In this document: positions 18,193 to 27,894 of the stretch, piece after piece
Numbering within the stretch: the stretch's first letter is position 1
Layout: each line of letters opens with the position of its first letter
Origin: Brevibacterium sp. JSBI002
GTDB lineage: Bacteria; Actinomycetota; Actinomycetes; Actinomycetales; Brevibacteriaceae
Direction: 5' to 3'
Assembly: GCF_026013965.1 (NCBI RefSeq)
Contig: NZ_CP110341.1
Coordinates: forward strand, 2,790,001 to 2,854,000
DNA: 64,000 bases
Notes under the pieces: generated by a model
The model's input: only the letters and a program-made list of their open reading frames with translations
Database searches by the model: none
What the model was told of the DNA's origin: nothing
Position numbers and translations under genes: made by a program

Positions 18193-20946
18193 ATGAGCCT
18201 CACACTCCGCTTCACCGATCCCCTCGCCACAGAGCTGGCCCGCAGCGGCGGCAAGGGCGCCAGCCTGGCGAAGTCCGCGCAGAACCTGCCCGTACCCGGC
18301 GGCTTCATCGTCACCGCCGACGCCTATTCCCAGTTCATCGCACCGCTCCAGTCACGGATCACCGAGCTCATCGGCACCGACTCCCCCGCCGAGGCGATCG
18401 CCGACCTCATCCATGCCACCCCCATCCCCGATGCGTGGCTGTCCGAATTCGACGAAGCCGTCGCCGAGGCGGGCCTGACCGGGCAGGCCGTGGGCGTGCG
18501 GTCCTCGGGCACGATGGAGGACCTGCCGGGAGCCGCGTTCGCCGGGCAGCACGACACCTACCTCGGCGTGCGCGGAACCGCCGCCATCGCCGAGGCGGTG
18601 CGCGACTGCTATGCCTCCCTGTGGAACGAGCACGCCTTCCGCTACCGCCGGCAGCTCGGCGTCGATCAACTTGAGGCGAAGATGGCCGTCGTCGTCCAGC
18701 TCATGGTCTCCGTCGGCGCGAACGAAGCCGCAGGCGTCGCGTTCTCCGTCGACCCGGTGCGCGGCAACACCGATGAGGTGCTCATCAACGCAGCCTTCGG
18801 CCTCGGTGAGACGGTTGTCGGCGGAGAGGAACCCGTCGACGAATTCCGCGTCCGCCGGGACACCGGCGAGCAGGTCGCAGCCGAGATCGCCGAGAAGCCC
18901 ACCGCACTCATCATGAGCGGCGGTGGGAACCGCGATGGCGACGGGGCCGGCCACGACGTCGGGGGCGACAGCCTCGGTGAGGCTGACGGTCGGGGTGGCA
19001 GCCGCCTCGGTGAGAGTGACGGTGCGCGGACGACGGTCGTCGACCTCAGCGCGGAGCAGCGCACGCGTCCGGCACTGTCAACGGCGCAGGCAAAGGAGGT
19101 CGCCGAGCTCGCGGTGGCCGCGGAGAACCATTTCGGTTTCGCTCAAGACATCGAATGGGCGCTGCACGACGGCGATCTCTACCTGCTGCAGTCGCGGCCG
19201 ATCACGCGGGTGGCTCCGCGGTGGACCCGCGATGAGTCCGCCGAACGCTTCCCCACCCCAGTGACTCCGCTGACCTGGGATCTCGTGGAGGCCGGGTTCC
19301 ACCATTCGCTCAATCACAGTTTCGATCTCATGGGGCTGCCGCCGTTCGACGACAAATGGTTCGTCATACGCGATTTCTATATCTACGGCAATCAGACCGC
19401 GGTCGATCTCTACGCCGGTCGGCTGCCGACGAACATGCTCTCCAGTGTCGAGACGATCACCGAGTCGCTGCCCCAGATCGCTCGGCAGTTCGGATGGGTG
19501 CAGGAACTGCCGGTGCAGTGGATGCGCGATCTCGACACGTATCTCATCGGGATCGGTCGCCTGTCGAACGAGCCGTTGGAAGACAAATCGCTGGCACAGG
19601 TATGGGATCACGTCATTGCGATCAGTGACCTCGGCACCGAATATTTCCGTCCGAACATCGCGATTTCGCTGACCCAGGGCACGCTCTATGCGGCTCTGCA
19701 GCACATGCTCTCGCTCGCTCTCGACGAGGATCAGGCACAGGATGTGTTCGAACGCCTCATGGCATCGACGGAGACGAAGACATCGCAGGTCAACGCCGAG
19801 CTGCGAGAACTCTCGCGGCTTGTCGCCGCCGATGCCGATCTGCTCACTGCGCTGGAGGCCCACCATGGTGAGGCCGGGGTCGCGGAGCTGGAGAGGTTCC
19901 CGCAGTTCAAGGCATCCTTCGACCGGTTCCTCGAGCAGCACGGACACCGTGAACTCGACTTCGATGCCTACCATCCGACGTGGGTCGAGGCTCCGCACAT
20001 CGTGCTCGACCAGATCCGTCTGCTCGCCGCCCGGACCGCGGCCGAGGCAGAGGCAAAGGCAGAGGCATCTGAGCCCGGACCGGGCACAGGGTCCGCGTCC
20101 GCACCGATGACGGATATGGAGCGCAAGATCGTGCAGGCAGAGACCGAACTCGCCGTCGTCAATGCGGCACCGGAGAAGCTGCGCTACCTCGTCCAGGAAG
20201 TCATCCGCCTGGCCCGCACCTACACGGCACTCGACGACCTCGAGCATTATCAGACGACGCGGCTGACCCTGCCGATGCGGCGTGCGTTGAAGGAGCTCGG
20301 CGGCAGGCTCGTCGATGCCGGCGTCCTCGTGGAGGCCTCGGACGTCTACTTCATCGACTTCGAGAGTCTCGACGCAGCGATCCGTGCCGACGCCGAGAAC
20401 CGCGACCTGGGCGCCACCTACACCGCGGCCGCGAACCGCGAGGTGGGCACCGCCGACGCAACCCGCGCCTCAACCAGCGCGGCCGCGGACTCCACGGAAG
20501 CAGGAACCGCCTTGGCCGATCTGACCGAGATCGCCGCACAGAACAAGGCCGCCTACGAAGCAGCGGTCGATCGCACACCCGAATGGGAGTACGGCAAAGC
20601 AACAGCCGCAGTCGACGCTGACACCGACCACATCACCGGCACCGCAGGCAGCCCGGGGACCGTCGAAGGTGAGGTCTTCGTCGTCCACTCCCCCGCTGAT
20701 TTCTCATCATTCCCCGACAGAGCGATTCTCGTCGCACGCACCACGAACCCGGCCTGGACGGCTCTGTTCTACCAGGCCGGCGGGGTGATCACCGAAAGCG
20801 GCGGAGCACTCTCGCACGGAGCGGTCACCGCTCGTGAGCTCGGGCTGCCCGCCGTCATGGCTGTGCGCGACGCGACCAGCCGCTTCACCTCCGGCCAGCG
20901 CGTCCGCGTCGACGGATCGAACGGAACCGTCGTGGAACTCGACTGA
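18193..20946 (+). CDS. PEP-synthase-like dikinase, probable rifampin phosphotransferase family
   Basis: The protein has 917 residues. The N-terminal ATP-grasp domain (GGKGASLAKSAQNLPVPGGF, VRSSGTMEDLPGAAFAGQHDTYLGV, LLQSRPITR) is followed by a long central region (about 350-780) and a C-terminal phosphohistidine domain (GGALSHGAVTARELGLPAVM, with the swivelling histidine). True PEP synthases carry a PEP/pyruvate barrel after the histidine domain; this protein ends with it, which is the layout of rifampin phosphotransferase. The drug-inactivating role is inferred from architecture only. Two low-complexity linkers, Gly/Asp-rich near 240-280 and Ala/Thr-rich near 735-780, look expanded. GAAGGAG precedes the ATG. 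Confidence 0.72.
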   Translation: MSLTLRFTDPLATELARSGGKGASLAKSAQNLPVPGGFIVTADAYSQFIAPLQSRITELIGTDSPAEAIADLIHATPIPDAWLSEFDEAVAEAGLTGQAVGVRSSGTMEDLPGAAFAGQHDTYLGVRGTAAIAEAVRDCYASLWNEHAFRYRRQLGVDQLEAKMAVVVQLMVSVGANEAAGVAFSVDPVRGNTDEVLINAAFGLGETVVGGEEPVDEFRVRRDTGEQVAAEIAEKPTALIMSGGGNRDGDGAGHDVGGDSLGEADGRGGSRLGESDGARTTVVDLSAEQRTRPALSTAQAKEVAELAVAAENHFGFAQDIEWALHDGDLYLLQSRPITRVAPRWTRDESAERFPTPVTPLTWDLVEAGFHHSLNHSFDLMGLPPFDDKWFVIRDFYIYGNQTAVDLYAGRLPTNMLSSVETITESLPQIARQFGWVQELPVQWMRDLDTYLIGIGRLSNEPLEDKSLAQVWDHVIAISDLGTEYFRPNIAISLTQGTLYAALQHMLSLALDEDQAQDVFERLMASTETKTSQVNAELRELSRLVAADADLLTALEAHHGEAGVAELERFPQFKASFDRFLEQHGHRELDFDAYHPTWVEAPHIVLDQIRLLAARTAAEAEAKAEASEPGPGTGSASAPMTDMERKIVQAETELAVVNAAPEKLRYLVQEVIRLARTYTALDDLEHYQTTRLTLPMRRALKELGGRLVDAGVLVEASDVYFIDFESLDAAIRADAENRDLGATYTAAANREVGTADATRASTSAAADSTEAGTALADLTEIAAQNKAAYEAAVDRTPEWEYGKATAAVDADTDHITGTAGSPGTVEGEVFVVHSPADFSSFPDRAILVARTTNPAWTALFYQAGGVITESGGALSHGAVTARELGLPAVMAVRDATSRFTSGQRVRVDGSNGTVVELD

Positions 20947-21027
20947 CCCGCGGATCCCGGTCCCGCCTCGGCGAGGATCCCACCTCAGCGGGGAATCCGT
21001 CAGGTCACGAAATCAAGCACCGGGCAC

Positions 21028-21087
21028 GGCCCAGTTTGAGTTGAATAGCCCAGTTTCTAACGTGGGCTTCTCAACTCAAACTGGGCC
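21028..21087 (+). repeat. 60-nt nested hairpin element, copy B (best preserved)
   Basis: The first 17 nt, starting GGCCCAGTTTGAGTTGA, pair perfectly with the last 17, ending in CAAACTGGGCC. The 22-nt centre AGCCCAGTTTCTAACG... closes on itself through AGCCCA/TGGGCT, giving a nested hairpin. It lies between the convergent dikinase and ABC permease genes, 81 bp and 28 bp from their stops. A bidirectional terminator role is plausible. Confidence 0.88.
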
Positions 21088-21114
21088 GTCAGCATCACCA
21101 GCCCGCACCGCACC

Positions 21115-22536
21115 TCACACGGCTTCGAGCGCCTCGACGGGACTGATCGAGGTGGCCGCGCGGGCGGGTTCGCGGCTCGCGACGAACACGGCGATGAGGG
21201 TGCCGGCGATGACGGCGATGACGACCGTCCAGGGCACGCTCGGTGCGAAGAGGCCGAGCAGGGGCGAGAGCAGGGTCAGTGCGCCGACCCACCCGAAGCC
21301 GATGCCCAGCGGGACGGCGACCGCGCAGGCGGTCAGGCTCAGTTGCAGGCCTTCGGCGGTGATCATCCGCCGCACGCGCTTCGGGGTTTGGCCCAGTGCC
21401 ATGAGCAGGCCGATCTCCTGAGTGCGCTGCCGCACGGAGAGCATGAGCGTGTTCGCGACGCCGATGACGGCGATGATCACGGAGAACAGGATGAGGGCCA
21501 GCGCGAACAGCATCGACTTGTCGATGACCGTGGCCAACGCGTCTTCGAGGCCGCCCCACCCCTCTTCGCCGAGCGACCTGGCATACCGCAGCAGCTGATC
21601 GCGGAAGGTCGTCATGGCGGTGGCGAACATGACGATGAGCGTGATGCCGATGACGAGACCGATGACCGTGCGCGCGTTCCGGGTGGGATGGCGGGCGATC
21701 GTCGAGGCGGCCAACCGGGACACTGCGGTGCGCCCGCACAGCCAGCCGATCGCCGCCTGCAGGGGCGGCAGGATCCACGGGTGGCCGATGATGACGCCGA
21801 TGAAGGTCAGGCTTGAGCCGAATGCGGTCAGCACCACGCTGATCACGCTGATCCGATGGTCGGCGGCCCCGATCACGGAGTTGACGAGGAACGTAAGCCC
21901 CATCGACAGCAGAATCAGCGAGGCGGTGAGTCCGCCGAGTGAGGCGCGGGCGTCCTCGGGCCGGAGCTCCACCGCCTGCGAGGTCGCCTCGATCGGTGAG
22001 ATCCCCGTGATGCGGCGCGCACCCAGGTACGCCGAAGCCCAAGTCACGATGATCGTGGCGAGAGCGGGGACGGCCATGGTCGGGGTGAGGAGGGCGACCT
22101 CCTCGGTGATGGCGTTGCCGAGGAAATTCTGAGCCGCTCGCGCCAGCCCGGTCGACGCGGCGAAGGCGAGCACCGCGGCGGGGACGGAGATGATCAGTCC
22201 CTCCACCGAGGCGGCCCTGCGCAGCCGTTTCGACGACGCACCGATGAGGCGCAGCAGAGCCAGCTGGCGGCTGCGACCGGCGATGATGATCGAGAACGTG
22301 TTCGCGATGACGATCGCGGAGACGAAGAGGGCGATGAGGAAGAAGGTGACACCGATCATCGAGAGGAAGTTCTGCGCGGACTCGGATTCGGCGATGATCT
22401 TCTCTGACGACAGCCACGCGGTCAGGATCGCGATGCCCTGCATGATCGCGCTGCCGAAGAGGGCGGCGATGAAGACGACGAGGACGCTGGGGAAGAACTG
22501 CCGCGGGTTGGTCCTGATTTCGCGCAGCGGGTTCAT
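21115..22536 (-). CDS. ABC transporter permease, FtsX/MacB type
   Basis: The protein has 473 residues with two FtsX domains. The first transmembrane block begins near residue 15 (FFPSVLVVFIAALFGSAI), with a further two near 60 and 110; the second block covers about 205-465, including the conserved ANTLMLSVRQRTQEIGLLMALG and ISPVEALEAV. The short first extracytoplasmic loop and two-domain layout fit exporters of peptides or lipoprotein-like cargo rather than the cell-division FtsX. It is the second gene of an operon, its start overlapping the ATPase stop in ATGA. The substrate is unknown. Confidence 0.88.
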   Translation of the reverse strand: MNPLREIRTNPRQFFPSVLVVFIAALFGSAIMQGIAILTAWLSSEKIIAESESAQNFLSMIGVTFFLIALFVSAIVIANTFSIIIAGRSRQLALLRLIGASSKRLRRAASVEGLIISVPAAVLAFAASTGLARAAQNFLGNAITEEVALLTPTMAVPALATIIVTWASAYLGARRITGISPIEATSQAVELRPEDARASLGGLTASLILLSMGLTFLVNSVIGAADHRISVISVVLTAFGSSLTFIGVIIGHPWILPPLQAAIGWLCGRTAVSRLAASTIARHPTRNARTVIGLVIGITLIVMFATAMTTFRDQLLRYARSLGEEGWGGLEDALATVIDKSMLFALALILFSVIIAVIGVANTLMLSVRQRTQEIGLLMALGQTPKRVRRMITAEGLQLSLTACAVAVPLGIGFGWVGALTLLSPLLGLFAPSVPWTVVIAVIAGTLIAVFVASREPARAATSISPVEALEAV

Positions 22537-23309
22537 CGGCTCACCGCGGATTCGGCGCGTTCGTCGATGTCGAGCATGGTCGAGGCGATCGCTTCGGCGG
22601 TGATGGTGTCGTTCAGTTCCGTCACCGGGGTGCCGTCAGCGATGAAGACGACGCGGTCGGCGTGGGCGGCGACGATCGGGTCGTGGGTGACGAGCACGAT
22701 CGATTGCCCGAAGTCGCGGACGGCCTCGACCATGATCGCCATGACTTCGCGACCGGACTTCGCGTCGAGGTTGCCGGTCGGTTCGTCGGCGAAGAGGATG
22801 TCCGGGCGGGTCGCGAGTGCCCGGGCGATTGCGGTGCGCTGCTGTTGGCCGCCGGAGAGTTCGTTGGGGCGGTGTTTGAGTCGGTCTTCCAACCCCAGGC
22901 GGTGAACGACCGTGGAGATCCAGGCACGTTCGTCGGCACCCGGCCGACGGTCGTCGAGTTCGAAGGGCAAGCGGATGTTCTCTTTGACGGTGAGCGTAGG
23001 CACGAGGTTGAACGCTTGGAAGACGAATCCGATCCGGCGGCGGCGCAGGGCGGTGAGATCGTCGTCGCGCAGCTTCGTGATCTCCTCTTCGCCCAGGTGG
23101 ACCGTGCCCGAGGTGGGACGATCGAGTCCGGCGAGGACGTGCATGAGTGTTGACTTCCCGGATCCCGAGGGCCCCATCACCGCGGTCAGCTTGGCCGGTG
23201 CGATGTCGAGGCTGACCCCGCTGAGAGCCGTGACCGCTGCCCCTTTCGGATCGAAGACCTTCGAAACGTCGCGAAGTCGGGCGATGGGCATCGTCGGGCC
23301 GGTGGTCAT
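22533..23309 (-). CDS. ABC transporter ATP-binding protein, LolD/MacB type
   Basis: This 258-residue ATPase drives the adjoining permease. Walker A is GPSGSGKST, the Q-loop is FVFQAFNLVP, the signature is LSGGQQQR, Walker B is ILFADEPTG and the H-loop is VLVTHD. LolD-type features include the GNLDAKSG after Walker B. Its gene is followed with a 4-bp overlap by the permease gene. No sensor kinase lies beside it, unlike bacitracin-type modules, so a specific role in antibiotic resistance cannot be claimed. Confidence 0.93.
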   Translation of the reverse strand: MTTGPTMPIARLRDVSKVFDPKGAAVTALSGVSLDIAPAKLTAVMGPSGSGKSTLMHVLAGLDRPTSGTVHLGEEEITKLRDDDLTALRRRRIGFVFQAFNLVPTLTVKENIRLPFELDDRRPGADERAWISTVVHRLGLEDRLKHRPNELSGGQQQRTAIARALATRPDILFADEPTGNLDAKSGREVMAIMVEAVRDFGQSIVLVTHDPIVAAHADRVVFIADGTPVTELNDTITAEAIASTMLDIDERAESAVSR

Positions 23310-23518
23310 AGATTCCTCATGCGTCGGTGCAAGCTGTCATTTCCAGACTAACGAGGATCGCCACTCAGAAACATGAAAAGCGACTGGCCAGTAGGTGTGA
23401 GCCAGCTGTGTACGGTCTGCTGCGAGCGGCACGAGGGACGGCACTCTTTGTCGGCCCGCGCGCCATGGAGCGCTCCCTTTCCCTGGCCGCGCTGCTTCTC
23501 TTATGGTCCAGTTGGGGG

Positions 23519-23944
23519 ATGACGAATCCAGCGCTCCACCTCTCGACTCCCATCAACGTCTCCCCCGCCGAGGTGGCCGCCTTCGCCGGCGATCCCGCGA
23601 ACCTTCCGGCCTGGGCCGCGGGACTGAGCAACGGAATTCGCGAGGAGGCCGGCCGCTGGATCACGGACTCCCCGATGGGTGAGGTCGAGGTCCGCTTCGG
23701 CCCGCATACGGATCTGGGCATCCTCGGTCACGACGTGATCTTCCCCGACGGCACGGTCGTGCTAAATCCCCTGCGGGTGCTCACCAACGGCACCGGCGCC
23801 GAGGTGGTCTTCACCCTCTTCCGTCTGCCGGGAGTCGATCTCGCCGAGTTCGACCGCGACGCCGACATGGTCCGCGCCGACCTCGCCCGCCTGCGAGCCC
23901 AGCTCGAGAGCGCTCACGGCTGCGGCACCGTCTCAGACGAATAG
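23519..23944 (+). CDS. SRPBCC-fold (START-like) protein
   Basis: The protein has 141 residues. The pattern LSTPINVSPAEVAAFAGDPANLPAWAAGL at the N-terminus, followed by alternating beta strands (MGEVEVRFGPHTDLGILGHDVIFPDG, EVVFTLFRLPGVDLAEFDRDADMVRADL) and a long C-terminal helix, fits the SRPBCC/polyketide-cyclase-like lipid-binding fold. The ATG at 23519 is chosen because the fold begins there; longer in-frame starts upstream would add non-conserved sequence. The final residues GTVSDE and the TAG stop lie inside a 60-nt repeat element, so the C-terminus appears to have been replaced by the repeat. The ligand is unknown. Confidence 0.7.
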   Translation: MTNPALHLSTPINVSPAEVAAFAGDPANLPAWAAGLSNGIREEAGRWITDSPMGEVEVRFGPHTDLGILGHDVIFPDGTVVLNPLRVLTNGTGAEVVFTLFRLPGVDLAEFDRDADMVRADLARLRAQLESAHGCGTVSDE

Positions 23945-23983
23945 CACTGTTTCAAACATGTGCCACTCGACTTCTCCTGTGCC
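23924..23983 (+). repeat. 60-nt nested hairpin element, copy C (overlaps a stop codon)
   Basis: The copy aligns over exactly 60 nt with copy B: left arm GGCACCGTCTCAGACGAAT, centre AGCACTGTTTCAAACATG... and right arm ending CTCCTGTGCC. The arms have diverged and pair poorly, but arm and centre sequences remain recognisable, and the centre still pairs AGCAC with GTGCC. The left arm encodes the last six residues and stop codon of the SRPBCC gene. Confidence 0.7.
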
Positions 23984-24025
23984 GCACGCAAACCGGGGTG
24001 GCCGCCTCGGTGACGGTGAATGCGG

Positions 24026-24058
24026 CAGTGGCCCGGAACGTGATGTTCCGGGCCACTG
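24026..24058. terminator. hairpin downstream of groEL
   Basis: A perfect 14-bp stem, CAGTGGCCCGGAAC pairing with GTTCCGGGCCACTG around a 5-base loop, lies 36 bp past the groEL stop. It has no T-run on either strand, which is common for actinobacterial terminators. It could serve groEL and, read the other way, the SRPBCC gene. Confidence 0.75.
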
Positions 24059-24093
24059 TCGTGGTCAGAGATGACTCAGTCCGAGCGAATGGC

Positions 24094-25713
<1,620 letters not shown>

Positions 25714-25722
25714 TCAGGGGAT

Positions 25723-26016
25723 TCAGCCGATGACGGCGAGCACGTCGCGAGCCGAGAGCACGAGGAACTCTTCGCCTGCGTACTTGACTTCGGTGCCTCC
25801 GTACTTGGAGTAGATGACCTTGTCGCCGACGGCGACGTCGACCGGCACACGGTTTCCGTTGTCAGCAACGCGGCCCGGGCCCACTGCGACAACTTCGCCT
25901 TCCTGAGGCTTTTCCTTGGCGGTTTCGGGAATGACCAGACCACTGGCGGTAGTCTGTTCTGCTTCGACCTGACGGATGACAATCCGATCTTCGAGTGGCT
26001 TGATGGAGACCGACAT
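25723..26016 (-). CDS. groES: 10-kDa co-chaperonin GroES
   Basis: This 97-residue lid subunit closes the GroEL chamber. It has the family signature [12 protein letters not shown] at the N-terminus, the mobile loop [18 protein letters not shown], and the C-terminal [21 protein letters not shown]. Length is standard. It is the first gene of the groES-groEL operon, and the start is preceded by GGGAGAGGG. Two CIRCE sites between 26125 and 26196 place it under HrcA heat-shock repression. Confidence 0.97.
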   Translation of the reverse strand: MSVSIKPLEDRIVIRQVEAEQTTASGLVIPETAKEKPQEGEVVAVGPGRVADNGNRVPVDVAVGDKVIYSKYGGTEVKYAGEEFLVLSARDVLAVIG

Positions 26017-26124
26017 ATCGGGCCCTCTCCCTTCGCTGGGTTCTATTTCATCGAGTCAGACGGCGGCTGCTGCCATGAACCTCTCGTCGTCGCGGGTGCC
26101 GAGCGATTCGACCGTCTCATGAAA

Positions 26125-26151
26125 CTGGCACTCAATGAGTGCTAGTGCTAA
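26125..26151. promoter_or_regulatory. CIRCE element, proximal (degenerate)
   Basis: CTGGCACTC-N9-TAGTGCTAA follows the CIRCE layout TTAGCACTC-N9-GAGTGCTAA with exact 9-base spacing and four mismatches over the 18 conserved positions by my count. It lies 109 bp upstream of groES. HrcA binding here would repress groESL at normal temperature. Its spacer also contains GAGTGC, so alternative pairings are possible. Confidence 0.75.
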
Positions 26152-26169
26152 TTCGACTCTAGAACGCTC

Positions 26170-26196
26170 TTAGCACTCGGTCAACTTGAGTGCCAA
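26170..26196. promoter_or_regulatory. CIRCE element, distal (near-consensus)
   Basis: TTAGCACTC-N9-GAGTGCCAA matches the HrcA-binding CIRCE consensus at 17 of 18 arm positions. It lies 45 bp upstream of the proximal site. Paired CIRCE sites before groES are known in several actinobacteria, so the operon is likely HrcA-repressed. Confidence 0.93.
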
Positions 26197-26262
26197 CAAT
26201 TCGTCATGCTCTGGGCGAAAGTTCAGATTGGGCCCGGAAGTCGGGGCAGCGGGGCACCGAAA

Positions 26263-26300
26263 AGCGTGGGCCCCGAGGATCTCTCCTCGGGGCCCACGCT
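26263..26300 (-). terminator. terminator hairpin of rpfB
   Basis: A perfect 17-bp stem (AGCGTGGGCCCCGAGGA with its complement, 4-base loop) lies about 105 bp past the rpfB stop. On the minus strand it is followed by TTTC, a weak U-tract. It separates the metG-tatD-rpfB unit from groES. Confidence 0.85.
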
Positions 26301-26405
26301 CCTTGCTGACCGCCTCAGCTCAGTTGTCGATATCTGTTGTCAATGGCGGCCAGAGTTCTTGGCCTTTGCAGGCGCTCAGTCGGCGACTCCACACCTGATC
26401 TCAGA

Positions 26406-27644
26406 TCAGGCGCAGGCCCACTGTCCCCAGCCGGCTGCAGCCTGGAGCTTCTTGGCGCGCTCGAACTGCTCACGCGGGCTGGCGTCGACCGGGTTGCCGC
26501 TGCCGCCCATGGACTGCCAGGTGGCGAGCTTGAACTGGAACAGGCCGAAGTGTGCGTTGTTCGACTTGTTCACCGCACGAGGGTTGAAGTTCGATTCGCA
26601 CTTGGCAACCTGGTACCACTTGGATCCAGGTCCGCCGAGCATCGCCTTGATCTCTTCGGTGCTCATATCGCCGCCACCGGAGCCGGCGTCGCTGCCGCCG
26701 GTGGACGAGTCACCGGAGTCACCGGAATCGCCCGAGTCGCCCGAACCGGAATCGCCGGAGTCACCCGAGTCGGAGCCGCCGGTGTCGGCCGGTGCTTCCT
26801 TCTTCTTGGTGCCCTGGATGACGACCTTGGTCTTGGGTTCGGAGATGACCTGCTCGTCCTTCTTCTCCTTCTTGACCTCTTCGCCATTGATCGTCTTGAC
26901 CTTGTAGGTGACCTGCTTCTCGCCGTCCTTGCCTTGCGCTTCGACCTTGGTCTCACCCTCGTAGAGGGAATCGGACTTCTTGGTCTCCACCTTGGCCTTG
27001 ATGGCCTGCTTGTCCTTGACGGTGTCGTTCTTCACGCGGTTGACGGTCAGCACCTGGCCGTCGGAGACCTCGGCGGACATCGGCACGGACAGGAAGTCGT
27101 CCTTGTCGAGCTTGACGCCCGTGTCCTTGAGGGCTTCCTTAGCGGTGCCCACAGCGGCCGAGACCTTGTGGTCCTTGCCGTCGGCGACGACGGTGAGGTC
27201 CTTCGCCGTGGTCACCTCGATGTCATTGCCCTCGTCCTTCAGACGCTGGCTGGCCTTAGCGTTGAGGTCGGCGCCCTTCGCGTCGACGCCGAGGTCGGCC
27301 AGAGCCTGACCCACGGTGTTCGCGTTGGTCCATTCGTTCGTTTCCTTGCCATCGACGGACAGCGCAACCTTCTTGGCCGTGTTGACGGTGATCGTCATGT
27401 CACGGTCAACCTTGGTGCCCACACCGGGCTTGACCTGGTCGCGCTTATCGACATCGATTTCGTGGCTGTCGAGGATGTCCCCGACCGTTCCACCGAAGGT
27501 TCGGATCTCTTCGGCCTGTCCGTTGACCTCCAAGGTCACGGGCTTGTTCATGGTCACAACTGCGCCCGTGCCACCGACGAGCCCGGTGATCACGACCGCC
27601 TGTGCAGCGATCTGAACCTTGCGGTTCTTCAGAAAATCAATCAC
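26406..27644 (-). CDS. rpfB: resuscitation-promoting factor RpfB
   Basis: This 412-residue secreted, membrane-anchored peptidoglycan hydrolase promotes regrowth of dormant cells. A membrane anchor lies at about residues 12-32. Three DUF348 repeats follow (about 38-75, 91-130 and 146-190), then a G5 domain (about 205-285), a linker made of Ser-Gly-Asp repeats (about 292-325), and a C-terminal Rpf transglycosylase domain with YQVAKCESNFNPRAVNKSN, HFGLFQFKLATWQSMGG and WGQWACA; the glutamate of KCESNF is the likely catalytic residue. The start is a GTG at 27644. In mycobacteria ksgA follows rpfB; here a terminator and groES do. Confidence 0.93.
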   Translation of the reverse strand: MIDFLKNRKVQIAAQAVVITGLVGGTGAVVTMNKPVTLEVNGQAEEIRTFGGTVGDILDSHEIDVDKRDQVKPGVGTKVDRDMTITVNTAKKVALSVDGKETNEWTNANTVGQALADLGVDAKGADLNAKASQRLKDEGNDIEVTTAKDLTVVADGKDHKVSAAVGTAKEALKDTGVKLDKDDFLSVPMSAEVSDGQVLTVNRVKNDTVKDKQAIKAKVETKKSDSLYEGETKVEAQGKDGEKQVTYKVKTINGEEVKKEKKDEQVISEPKTKVVIQGTKKKEAPADTGGSDSGDSGDSGSGDSGDSGDSGDSSTGGSDAGSGGGDMSTEEIKAMLGGPGSKWYQVAKCESNFNPRAVNKSNNAHFGLFQFKLATWQSMGGSGNPVDASPREQFERAKKLQAAAGWGQWACA

Positions 27645-27664
27645 AAAAATATCCCTGAGCAGAG

Positions 27665-27730
27665 TTTATCGACCTGTTCACTGTAACCGATTCGTTACAC
27701 GGTTCGCAAAATATCACGGAAATGTAACGG
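27665..27730 (-). promoter_or_regulatory. GTTAC/GTAAC-rich promoter region of rpfB
   Basis: Read on the minus strand, CCGTTACA, GTGTAACG and GGTTACAG occur within 50 bp upstream of the rpfB GTG. Repeated GTAAC-type boxes are described for MtrA, which controls wall-hydrolase genes in corynebacteria and mycobacteria. This match is by eye and weak. I looked for a c-di-AMP (ydaO) riboswitch, which precedes rpf genes in some actinobacteria, and saw none in the roughly 240 bp available. Confidence 0.35.
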
Positions 27731-27838
27731 TGTGAGTTTCCTGAGGGCGTGTCTGACCTGGAGTTCCCCGAGTTTCAGGGCATTCTCGATCGTGATATTT
27801 CCTCGCCGAGGCGGCCGCACGTTCCGTTATCTCGCTCA

Positions 27839-27894
27839 CAGAACGACAGGCTGAGCTCTGCTCAATCAGAACGACGGGCTGAGCTCTGCTCAAT
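27839..27894. repeat. 28-bp tandem repeat, two copies, covering the tatD stop
   Basis: Two adjacent 28-bp units beginning CAGAACGACAGGCTGAGCTC and CAGAACGACGGGCTGAGCTC differ at one position. The tatD TGA (27890-27892) lies in the second unit. The first unit follows in the tatD-rpfB gap. It looks like a recent local duplication. Confidence 0.85.

Noticed and set aside
27645-27889. c-di-AMP (ydaO) riboswitch before rpfB
   Set aside because: The conserved motifs of that riboswitch were not found in the region, which is also short.
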